DNA of 5,835 bases from an uncultured Clostridia bacterium (GCA_946405565.1 CAMJHU010000152.1:1-5835), one strand, 5' to 3'. Shown: positions 1 to 5,184, counted from the first letter of the stretch. Numbers and translations are program-made. The notes: generated from the sequence alone by a model not told the origin.

Positions 1-5
1 TCTAT

Positions 6-68
6 CAAAAAATCCTGAAATACACAAGCTTTCAAAAGAAAGTGCTATCAAGTTAAATCTTTCAGATT
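6..68 (-). terminator. Possible terminator after the amino-acid-binding protein gene
   Basis: Read on the minus strand, AATCTGAAA (68-60) can pair with TTTCAGGATT (20-11) with one bulged G, and the right arm runs straight into a T tract (12-7). The 39-nt loop holds a small extra hairpin, CTTTC-aaaa-GAAAG (29-42). The large loop makes this weaker than a textbook intrinsic terminator. Its right arm and T tract closely match the structure after rsmE (16 of 17 bases), and the one changed base is compensated in the partner arm, which supports real RNA pairing. Confidence 0.45.
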
Positions 69-81
69 CCTAAAGCGAAGC

Positions 82-909
82 TTACGCAAACCACTTCGCG
101 GTATTTTCCTCAAAGAAACCTTCGTCCTTGAGCTGTGCCATTGCTTCGTTGACAGCACTCTGGAGCGCTTCATCAGTCTTTGCCATTGCCACGCCGAACT
201 GCTCCACGTTCTCATGATCAAGGAATGCCAGTTCGTACTTGTCGGGATAATTGGTCAGATAGGTGTCAGCCACAGGGCTGTCGCAGAGAACCACGTCATA
301 TTCGCCGTTGTCGAGTGCGGTGAAAGCGGTGAGAACCTTCTCGGAGGGACCCATCTTGCAGTCCTTGACAGTGCCGGTCTCGATCATATCTTCAAGAAGC
401 GCCTTGGAAGTGGTCGCGTCCTGAAGCGCAACCGACTTGCCGGAGAGATCCTTCAGAGAATCAATCTGGATGCCGCTGTCCTTCTTGATGACAACTGCCT
501 GATAGCTGTCGATATAGGGGTCGGAGAAGAGGCAGTTTTCTCTGCGCTCGTCGGTGATGGTGACAGCGGAAACCACACAGTCATAGTTGGTGCCGATACC
601 AGCGAAAATCACGTCAAAAGCGGTGTCCACGATGTTGACTTCCAGACCCAGCTTGTCGGCAATCGCGTAGACCAGATCGACATCGTAGCCGATAGGATCG
701 CCGTTCTCCGCCTTGTCCTCGAAGGGCGGGTAGCCGATTTCCATACCGACGGTGAGGGTACCGTCCTTGATGAGCTTGACGTTGCTGACGTCCACGGTGC
801 CAGTGACTTCGTTGCTGCCGGTGTTGTTGTCCTGATTGCTGCCCTTACAGCCGACAAAGCTCACACAGAGCATCGCAGCGGCAAGGAGCATAGCCATAAC
901 CTTTTTCAT
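82..909 (-). CDS. Polar amino acid ABC transporter substrate-binding lipoprotein
   Basis: This is a 275-residue extracellular solute-binding protein of family 3 (SBP_bac_3). It should capture an amino acid outside the membrane and deliver it to an ABC permease. Residues 1-21 form a lipoprotein signal: KK, a hydrophobic core, then F-V-G-C with Cys21 as the lipidation site. A short polar linker follows to about residue 45. The binding domain starts at TLTVGMEIGYPPFE (51-64) and has GYDVDL (74-79). TITDERRENCLFSDPY (117-132) contains the arginine (Arg122) that usually holds the ligand carboxylate. LCDSPVADTYL (208-218) contains the aspartate (Asp210) expected to bind the ligand amino group. The open frame extends upstream to 1047, but that extension crosses the promoter. 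The ATG at 909 has AGGAGG (920-925) 10 nt upstream and begins the signal peptide. Ligand specificity cannot be read from the sequence. No permease or ATPase gene is in the window, and a terminator-like structure follows. Confidence 0.93.
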   Translation of the reverse strand: MKKVMAMLLAAAMLCVSFVGCKGSNQDNNTGSNEVTGTVDVSNVKLIKDGTLTVGMEIGYPPFEDKAENGDPIGYDVDLVYAIADKLGLEVNIVDTAFDVIFAGIGTNYDCVVSAVTITDERRENCLFSDPYIDSYQAVVIKKDSGIQIDSLKDLSGKSVALQDATTSKALLEDMIETGTVKDCKMGPSEKVLTAFTALDNGEYDVVLCDSPVADTYLTNYPDKYELAFLDHENVEQFGVAMAKTDEALQSAVNEAMAQLKDEGFFEENTAKWFA

Positions 910-965
910 AATGCTTCTTCCTCCTGTGAAAATCATTATTCCGAAATATTTTTTCAATACGTCCG

Positions 966-994
966 CCACAATACCACAATACCACAATACCACA
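966..994. repeat. 8-bp tandem repeat, CCACAATA x 3.6, in the leader
   Basis: Three exact copies of CCACAATA (966-973, 974-981, 982-989) are followed by CCACA (990-994). They lie in the untranslated leader of the amino-acid-binding protein gene, about 57-85 nt upstream of its ATG, and read TATTGTGG on the transcribed strand. Next to them, TGTCGC occurs twice, again 8 bp apart (996-1001, 1004-1009). Such arrays can change copy number by slippage. Here that would alter leader length, not protein sequence. Confidence 0.85.
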
Positions 995-1022
995 CTGTCG
1001 CGTTGTCGCTTTGCCGTACTGA

Positions 1023-1037
1023 ATTTCTGCAAGAAAT
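1023..1037. promoter_or_regulatory. Dyad ATTTCT-GCA-AGAAAT at the predicted transcription start
   Basis: There are perfect 6-bp arms around a 3-bp centre, directly downstream of the -10 box (1038-1043) of the amino-acid-binding protein promoter, so the dyad covers the expected +1. This is a typical place for a repressor operator. It could instead form a small hairpin at the 5' end of the mRNA. The regulator is unknown. Confidence 0.4.
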
Positions 1038-1066
1038 AAATTAGCACAAGATTGGCGGTTTGTCAA
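1038..1066 (-). promoter_or_regulatory. Sigma-A type promoter of the amino-acid-binding protein gene
   Basis: The minus strand reads TTGACA (1066-1061), a 17-bp spacer, then TAATTT (1043-1038). The -35 is a perfect consensus, the spacing is optimal and the -10 is good. Transcription should start near 1031, giving a leader of about 120 nt that includes the dyad and the 8-bp repeats. Confidence 0.75.
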
Positions 1067-1108
1067 CGGAATCGGGGCAAAAATCCCGGACTTTTTGAAT
1101 ATTTGTAT

Positions 1109-1154
1109 AAAAATACAAAAAATCCTGCAATAAAAGTGTTTTTTTGCACGGATT
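1109..1154 (-). terminator. Likely terminator after rsmE
   Basis: On the minus strand, AATCC-GT-GCAA (1154-1144) pairs with TTGC-A-GGATT (1130-1121) across a 13-nt loop, then TTTTGTATTTTT follows (1120-1109). It lies about 50 nt past the rsmE stop codon and matches the T-rich right arm of the terminator-like structure near 6-22. A second hairpin, ATGACA/TGTCAT (1181-1197), precedes it but has no T tract. The stem is modest, so termination may be partial. Confidence 0.5.
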
Positions 1155-1206
1155 CTACGCTGCCGTTTCTCTCAAAATGAATGACAGCATATGTCATCCT
1201 GCAAAA

Positions 1207-1941
1207 TCACCAGTTGCCGGTGCCGTACATCAGTGCCGAAAGAGCCGCGAGCGGCGCGGTTTCGGTGCGGAGAATACGCGGTCCGAGCGTGGCGGTAAAG
1301 GCGCCTGCTGCTTGCAGCGCCTCCGCTTCCGCCGGGTCAAATCCCCCCTCCGGTCCGATGACAATCGCAATGTCTTTCCATGCAGAGCGGTTGATAGCTG
1401 CCACTGCTTCCGACAACGGCTGTCCGCCGCATTCATAGAAAAAGATGACCAGATCATGAGCGTTCAGCAGGGGAAGTATTTCCCGGAACGGCGCCATCGG
1501 TGCGACTTCCGGAATCATGCCCCGTCCGCACTGCTTGGCAGCCGACAGCGCGAGCTTATTGTAACGCTCGTGCTTTTTCGCGGCGGATTTCGCGTCGGGA
1601 CGGGAGACCGAACGCTGCATGAGTACCGGCACAATGCGGCTTACGCCCAGTTCAATGGTTTTTTCGATAATCCATTCCAGCTTGTCCCCCTTGGGCACCC
1701 CCTGATAGAGCGTGACGTGCAGGGAAGGCTCGCTTTGCGTGACAACCGTATCCACCACCCGCAGCTGCACGGTCTGTTCGGACAGTTCCGTGATTTCACA
1801 GAGAAAGTCGATTCCCTGCCCGCCGCACACCGTGACCGATTCGCCCGGCTTCATGCGCAGCGATTTGGCGATATGCGCGGCGTCCGATCCGCTGACCGTG
1901 ATGAACTCTCCCGATACGTTTTCGATAAAAAATCTCGGCAT
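1207..1941 (-). CDS. rsmE: 16S rRNA (uracil-1498-N3)-methyltransferase RsmE
   Basis: This 244-residue protein has the usual RsmE length. It methylates N3 of U1498 in 16S rRNA of the 30S subunit, using S-adenosylmethionine. Residues 1-70 form the PUA-like RNA-binding domain and about 72-240 the SPOUT (knotted) methyltransferase domain. Diagnostic stretches are KGDKLEWIIEKTIELGVSRI (84-103), AAKQCGRGMIPEV (134-146), IGPEGGF (195-201) and LGPRILRTETA (219-229); the last two build the SAM-binding knot. The family usually has EQ where this protein has KQ (136-137), a minor variation. The start is the ATG at 1941, with AGGAGG (1951-1956) 9 nt upstream inside the 3' end of the regulator gene. Only 2 nt separate the regulator stop from this start, so the genes are very likely co-transcribed and may be translationally coupled. 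No functional link between B6 control and rRNA methylation is known to me. Confidence 0.95.
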   Translation of the reverse strand: MPRFFIENVSGEFITVSGSDAAHIAKSLRMKPGESVTVCGGQGIDFLCEITELSEQTVQLRVVDTVVTQSEPSLHVTLYQGVPKGDKLEWIIEKTIELGVSRIVPVLMQRSVSRPDAKSAAKKHERYNKLALSAAKQCGRGMIPEVAPMAPFREILPLLNAHDLVIFFYECGGQPLSEAVAAINRSAWKDIAIVIGPEGGFDPAEAEALQAAGAFTATLGPRILRTETAPLAALSALMYGTGNW

Positions 1942-1943
1942 AA

Positions 1944-3350
1944 TTATAATCCTCCTTGCTGATCTTTGTCATCATTCGTGATAATCCGCCGCAGCATTTC
2001 CACGCCGCCCGGCATATCCTCCGCGGCAATGCCCGCGAAACTCAGCCGCACATGGGCGCGCCGGTCTTCGTCCGGCATGGGCATCACCCGCACGCCTTCC
2101 GCCAATGCCGCCTCCGCGAGTTCCCGCGAGGTCATGCCGCAGGCAACCCTCACATCGACGCACAGGGCGGTTTCCGCCAGCGAGATATCCGCCGTATGTC
2201 CCAGTGCGCCGGACAGCAGCTCCGTCAGACGGGCGCTTTTATCGGCATAGGTCTTACGCAGACGGCGGAGACGTTTCTCAATATGACCGTCCCGCAGGTA
2301 ATCCGCCAAGGCTAACTGTTCGATTTTGGAAGAGGTCTGGTTATAAGACGCACCCCGCTCGGCATAGCGTGACGCGAGATCGGCGGGCAGTACCATATAA
2401 CTCAGACGCACCGACGGCATGAGCAGCTTGGAAAAGGAACCCAGATAGACCACCCGTTCCCCGCCCGGCATACTCTGCATCGCGGGAACCGGACGGGACT
2501 GGAATCGCAGTGCGCCGTTATAGTCGTCCTCCACAATCAGACCGCCGGTTGTCTCCGCCCATTGCAGCAGTGCCGCACGCCGACGGATGGGCATGGGACG
2601 TCCCATGCTCTCGGTGTTGGCAGGATTGAGATACAGCACATGAATCCCCGAATCATACAGTTCTCCCGCCGTCACGCCGTACCGGTCGTGTCCCAGCGGC
2701 AGAATGTCCAGCCGGAAGTCGCGGAATACCCGTTCCGCCTGCGGAAAGCAGGGCGATTCAATGCCCACCCGCCCCGCGTCCTCCCCCAGCAGTCCGCACA
2801 GCAGCGAGAGGAGCGGCTGCACGCCGGCGCCCACCACAATCCGGTCGGGCGTGGCATTGACCCCCCGCAGCCGCAGACCGTATGCCGCCAGCTGCGTCCG
2901 GAGCGCCGGCTCCCCCTGAAAGTGTCCGTAGGACGAAACGATGTCCTCCCGGCTGAGAACCGCACGGACGTATTTGCGCCATAATTCCATATCGCCGCGG
3001 CGGGTCTCCACATAGCGGCTGCCGAAATCGTAGCGGATCGGTCTTTCGCGGACGGCAGGTGAATCGGCGGACGGAAGGAACGGTTCCGGCGGCGCGTCGG
3101 TTACAACCGCCTCCACATAATAACCGCTCTGCGGACGGCTGGCGATATATCCTTCCACACAGAGCTGCTGATACGCCTGTTCCACCGTGGTGCGGCTCAC
3201 ACCCAGTTCCTCCGAGAGTTTCCGGATGGAAGGCAGACGATCCCCCACGCGCAGTCCGCCGCTGCCGATCGCGTGGCGCACACTGTCGTAAAGCTGGCGG
3301 TACATGGGGATATCCCGATGCGGGTCAAGGCAGATGGGTTCGTATATCAC
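1944..3350 (-). CDS. pdxR: MocR/PdxR-type regulator (GntR wHTH plus aminotransferase fold)
   Basis: This 468-residue regulator has an N-terminal GntR winged helix-turn-helix (about residues 12-78, with LPSIRKLSEELGVSRTTVEQAY at its core) joined to a fold-type I aminotransferase-like domain (about 105-460). Likely PLP contacts are VEDDYNG (273-279) and GSFSKLLMPSVRLSY (304-318), whose Lys308 should form the Schiff base; HVRLSF (433-438) holds the usual C-terminal arginine. Proteins of this type sense PLP or an amino acid and do not act as transaminases. The partner genes, a divergent ECF S component and pyridoxamine kinase, point to PdxR, the B6 regulator; this is inference. The frame is open to 3389, but only the GTG at 3350 has a good ribosome site (AGGAGG, 10 nt upstream), and the extra N-terminal residues do not look like the family. 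LNPANTESMG (240-249) replaces the more common TPSHQxPTG-like motif. The gene is likely autoregulated through the promoter palindrome at 3446-3457. Confidence 0.9.
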   Translation of the reverse strand: MIYEPICLDPHRDIPMYRQLYDSVRHAIGSGGLRVGDRLPSIRKLSEELGVSRTTVEQAYQQLCVEGYIASRPQSGYYVEAVVTDAPPEPFLPSADSPAVRERPIRYDFGSRYVETRRGDMELWRKYVRAVLSREDIVSSYGHFQGEPALRTQLAAYGLRLRGVNATPDRIVVGAGVQPLLSLLCGLLGEDAGRVGIESPCFPQAERVFRDFRLDILPLGHDRYGVTAGELYDSGIHVLYLNPANTESMGRPMPIRRRAALLQWAETTGGLIVEDDYNGALRFQSRPVPAMQSMPGGERVVYLGSFSKLLMPSVRLSYMVLPADLASRYAERGASYNQTSSKIEQLALADYLRDGHIEKRLRRLRKTYADKSARLTELLSGALGHTADISLAETALCVDVRVACGMTSRELAEAALAEGVRVMPMPDEDRRAHVRLSFAGIAAEDMPGGVEMLRRIITNDDKDQQGGL

Positions 3351-3360
3351 AGACAGATAC

Positions 3361-3366
3361 CCTCCT
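3361..3366 (-). promoter_or_regulatory. Ribosome-binding site that fixes the regulator start at GTG
   Basis: AGGAGG on the minus strand lies 10 nt before the GTG at 3350-3348. The upstream in-frame candidates, TTG at 3389 and ATG at 3383, have no Shine-Dalgarno sequence before them. The site therefore supports a GTG start and a 468-residue product. Confidence 0.75.
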
Positions 3367-3381
3367 TCCGACAAAACTGTC

Positions 3382-3421
3382 ATGGTCAAAATAATTGAAA
3401 TTGTGTCTTTTCAAATGGTCA
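3382..3421. promoter_or_regulatory. Two ATGGTCA direct repeats 33 bp apart, candidate MocR operator
   Basis: ATGGTCA occurs at 3382-3388 and 3415-3421, about three helical turns apart, between the regulator promoter and its start codon. Widely spaced direct repeats are a known operator form for MocR proteins (GabR is the best studied). On the plus strand the repeats sit upstream of and at the -35 of a possible divergent promoter. The regulator binding here is inference. Confidence 0.4.
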
Positions 3422-3439
3422 GTCATGATGTAGTATGAT
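3410..3439 (+). promoter_or_regulatory. Weak candidate promoter for the S component-kinase operon
   Basis: TTCAAA (3410-3415), an 18-bp spacer, then TATGAT (3434-3439). The -10 is good and the -35 poor, as expected for an activator-dependent promoter. It would start near 3446 and give a leader of about 220 nt that includes the whole MITE-like element. I found no better plus-strand promoter between 3390 and 3668, but this one is tentative. Confidence 0.3.
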
Positions 3440-3463
3440 AGCAGATTCCACGTGGAAAGTCAA
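3435..3463 (-). promoter_or_regulatory. Sigma-A type promoter of the regulator-rsmE operon
   Basis: The minus strand reads TTGACT (3463-3458), a 17-bp spacer, then TATCAT (3440-3435). An A/T tract (3468-3477) just upstream could act as an UP element. Transcription should start near 3428, giving a leader of about 78 nt to the GTG. A 12-bp palindrome fills most of the spacer. Confidence 0.75.
3446..3457. promoter_or_regulatory. Perfect palindrome TTCCACGTGGAA in the regulator promoter spacer
   Basis: This perfect 12-bp inverted repeat lies between the -10 and -35 boxes of the regulator promoter and abuts the -35. A protein bound here would block RNA polymerase, so it is a strong operator candidate for autorepression or for another repressor. 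It also overlaps the expected start point of the weak divergent promoter. Confidence 0.55.
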
Positions 3464-3478
3464 TCCAAATTTTTTTCC

Positions 3479-3488
3479 ATTCCCAAAC
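3479..3488. repeat. Left 10-bp target-site duplication ATTCCCAAAC
   Basis: An exact copy of the 10 bases at 3634-3643. The two copies flank the MITE-like element with no gap and are best read as a target-site duplication made on insertion. Confidence 0.8.
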
Positions 3489-3633
3489 CACTATCCACAA
3501 CTTAAGCACTCCCCCAGTCAGCTACGCTGACAGCCCCCTCAAAGAGGGAGCCGGAGATTGCCTCCCTCTTTGAGGGAGGTGGCACGCCGCAGGCGTGACG
3601 GAAGGAGTTAATTTCACTAAGTTGTGGACAGTG
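3489..3633. mobile_element. MITE-like element, 145 bp, with terminal inverted repeats
   Basis: The ends are CACTATCCACAACTTA (3489-3504) and the inverse of CACTGTCCACAACTTA (3633-3618): 16-bp terminal inverted repeats with one mismatch. ATTCCCAAAC flanks the element exactly on both sides. The interior is a set of hairpins: GTCAGC-tac-GCTGAC (3517-3531), CCCTC-aaa-GAGGG (3536-3548), CCTCCCTC-ttt-GAGGGAGG (3561-3579) and CACGCC-gca-GGCGTG (3583-3597). The second and third also pair with each other over 15 bp, so the element can fold as one long imperfect hairpin. It encodes no transposase and would depend on one supplied elsewhere. No hairpin is followed by a T tract, so it is not an obvious terminator. 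From memory, similar CCCTCAAAGAGGGAG hairpin repeats are common in gut Clostridia; I could not check this here. Confidence 0.8.
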
Positions 3634-3643
3634 ATTCCCAAAC
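3634..3643. repeat. Right 10-bp target-site duplication ATTCCCAAAC
   Basis: Identical to 3479-3488 and directly adjacent to the right terminal inverted repeat. The match stops at exactly 10 bp on both sides. Confidence 0.8.
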
Positions 3644-3652
3644 AAATACCGC

Positions 3653-3659
3653 AAAGGAG
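3653..3659 (+). promoter_or_regulatory. Ribosome-binding site that fixes the S component start
   Basis: AAAGGAG lies 9 nt before the ATG at 3669. The frame is open from a GTG at 3624, but that codon lies inside the right end of the MITE-like element and has no suitably placed site. Another ATG at 3664 is out of frame and reads only ATG TTA TGA, overlapping the true start. Confidence 0.75.
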
Positions 3660-3668
3660 CGTTATGTT

Positions 3669-4313
3669 ATGAGTCAATACAATCGCAATGAAAAAAATCA
3701 CGCGCTGCTGATCGCCAAGGTCGGCATTATGGCGGCGCTCTCGTACCTCGCCTTTACCTTCCTCCAAATCAAGATTCCTGTGGGAGCCGAATTCACCTCC
3801 TTCCACCTCGGCAATACCTTCTGCGTACTGGCGGCGCTGCTCTTCGGCGGCGTGCCGGGCGGTCTGGCGGGCGCGATCGGCATGACCATCGGCGATCTGC
3901 TCGACCCGGTCTACATCACCTCCGCTCCCAAGACCTTCCTGCTCAAATTCGGCATCGGTCTGGTGACGGGCATTGTCGCGCACCGACTGTGCGGCATCTC
4001 CCGCCGCGATGACAACGGCGAAACCCTGCGTCCCCGGCAGGTGTTCCATCGCAGCCTGCTGGCGTCGGCTGCCGGACTGCTCTTCAATGTCATCTTTGAA
4101 CCGGTTGTCTCCTATCTCTACAAACGTTTCATTCTCGGACTTGACGCGGATGCCGCCTCCATGCTCGCCAAATGGCAGACCGCCACGACCTTCGTCAACG
4201 CGGTGCTTTCCCTGATTGCCGCCGTGATTCTCTATGCCGCGCTGCGTCCCGCACTCATCAAGGCGGAACTGTTTGATTTCAACGTAGGCAAAAAGGACAT
4301 AAAGAAAGCATAA
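3669..4313 (+). CDS. ECF transporter S component, probably for a vitamin B6 vitamer
   Basis: This 214-residue membrane protein is typical in length for an S component, the substrate-binding subunit of energy-coupling factor vitamin transporters. It would dock onto a shared EcfA-EcfA'-EcfT module, which is not in this window. About six hydrophobic segments can be seen, near residues 12-34, 48-62, 64-82, 90-108, 127-150 and 172-195. TSFHLGNTFCVLAALLFGG (43-61), GGLAGAIGMTIGDLLDP (64-80) and KTFLLKFGIGLVTGIVAHR (88-106) resemble the ECF S-component family that includes PF07155-like and HmpT/PdxU2-like proteins. B6 specificity is inferred from the kinase 22 nt downstream and the divergent PdxR-like regulator; thiamine-precursor or riboflavin transport are alternatives by family. 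The C-terminus is Lys-rich and cytoplasmic by the positive-inside rule. Its leader probably contains the MITE-like element. Confidence 0.87.
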   Translation: MSQYNRNEKNHALLIAKVGIMAALSYLAFTFLQIKIPVGAEFTSFHLGNTFCVLAALLFGGVPGGLAGAIGMTIGDLLDPVYITSAPKTFLLKFGIGLVTGIVAHRLCGISRRDDNGETLRPRQVFHRSLLASAAGLLFNVIFEPVVSYLYKRFILGLDADAASMLAKWQTATTFVNAVLSLIAAVILYAALRPALIKAELFDFNVGKKDIKKA

Positions 4314-4335
4314 ACAAAACGTGAGAGGGGCTGTT

Positions 4336-5184
4336 ATGGAACGAATGAAACGAATTGTCACGGTCCAGGATCTTTCGTGCGTCGGCAAATGCTCGCTGAC
4401 CGTGGCACTGCCCATTATTTCCGCTATGGGAGTGGAAGCCTCGGTACTGCCTACGGCGGTGCTGTCGTCCCACACGCTGTTTCCTCATCCCGCCGTGTGC
4501 GACCTGACGGCGGAGATTCCCCGTATCACATCGCACTGGCGGGACATCGGCGTGACCTTCGACGGTATCTACACCGGCTATCTCGGTTCCATGGAGCAGC
4601 TCGATCTCATCTCCCGCTTCATCGACGATTTCGGCGGCGGCTTTGTCTTCATCGATCCCGTGATGGGTGATCACGGTCATCTCTATGCCCGGTTCACACC
4701 GGACTTCGTGGGACGCATGGCGGCACTCTGCGCCAAGGCGGACGTCATTGTTCCCAACCTTACCGAAGCCTGCCTGCTGCTCAACCGCCCTTATATCGGC
4801 GAAACATATTCGGAGGAAACCATCCGCGGTATTCTGCGGGCGCTGACCGGTCTCGGCGCCAAACAGGCAATTGTCACCGGCGTGAGCTTCTCCCCCGACA
4901 GGCTGGGCGCGATGGCTTACGACAGTGTAACCGACACCTATGTGTCCTCCTTTGGGGAACGCGTGCCGGGCAGCTTTCACGGAACCGGCGACATCTTTGC
5001 CTCGGTCTGTGTGGGAGCGCTGACGGGTGGACGCACATTGCGGGAAGCGGTGGCGCTCGCCGTAGGCTTTACCTGCGAATGTATCGGGCAGGCAGCCGCA
5101 CTGCCCGAACGCAGCCGGGCTTTCGGCGTGCCGTTTGAATGGGCTCTCCCCCTGCTCATCGAAAAGGCTCACACGTCTCTGTAA
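4336..5184 (+). CDS. pdxK: Pyridoxal/pyridoxamine kinase (PfkB/ribokinase superfamily)
   Basis: This 282-residue protein has the normal length for pyridoxamine kinases. It uses ATP to phosphorylate pyridoxal, pyridoxamine or pyridoxine at the 5' hydroxyl, trapping the vitamer in the cytoplasm and feeding PLP synthesis. The opening RIVTVQDLSCVGKCSLTVAL (6-25) and LPTAVLSSHTLFP (38-50) are characteristic of the Clostridia-type enzyme. DPVMGDHG (107-114) and VPNLTEACLL (139-148) line the nucleotide and Mg side. GSFHGTGDIFAS (212-223) holds the GTGD anion hole with catalytic Asp219. A GTG at 4321 is also in frame, but AGAGG (4324-4328) sits 7 nt before the ATG at 4336, which is preferred; a further ATG at 4345 is possible. 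The gene follows the S component by 22 nt, so they form one operon, and a terminator overlaps its end. Exact vitamer preference cannot be told from sequence. Confidence 0.93.
   Translation: MERMKRIVTVQDLSCVGKCSLTVALPIISAMGVEASVLPTAVLSSHTLFPHPAVCDLTAEIPRITSHWRDIGVTFDGIYTGYLGSMEQLDLISRFIDDFGGGFVFIDPVMGDHGHLYARFTPDFVGRMAALCAKADVIVPNLTEACLLLNRPYIGETYSEETIRGILRALTGLGAKQAIVTGVSFSPDRLGAMAYDSVTDTYVSSFGERVPGSFHGTGDIFASVCVGALTGGRTLREAVALAVGFTCECIGQAAALPERSRAFGVPFEWALPLLIEKAHTSL

Noticed and set aside
910..1037. Riboswitch in the leader of the binding protein gene
   Set aside because: The roughly 120-nt leader has simple repeats and one small dyad but no recognisable aptamer core or terminator/antiterminator pair.
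214..1044. 276-codon plus-strand frame opposite the binding protein
   Set aside because: Antisense of a clear family 3 binding protein; its end runs through the leader repeats and promoter of that gene.
1102..1119. TTTGTAT/ATACAAA hairpin as a separate terminator or operator
   Set aside because: It is a short A/T-only stem inside the T-rich tail of the rsmE terminator region and is probably a by-product of base composition.
1144..1962. 272-codon plus-strand frame opposite rsmE
   Set aside because: Antisense of a fully recognisable RsmE and not similar to any family I know.
3561..3579. Intrinsic terminator at the CCTCCCTC/GAGGGAGG hairpin
   Set aside because: No T tract follows on the plus strand, and on the minus strand the following bases are also not T-rich; it is better explained as the core of the MITE-like element.
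3522..4475. 317-codon minus-strand frame opposite the S component
   Set aside because: It crosses the MITE-like element and two real plus-strand genes and has Arg/Gln/His-rich shadow composition.
4279..5172. 297-codon minus-strand frame opposite the kinase
   Set aside because: No recognisable family and no good ribosome site; the plus strand encodes a clear pyridoxamine kinase over the same bases.
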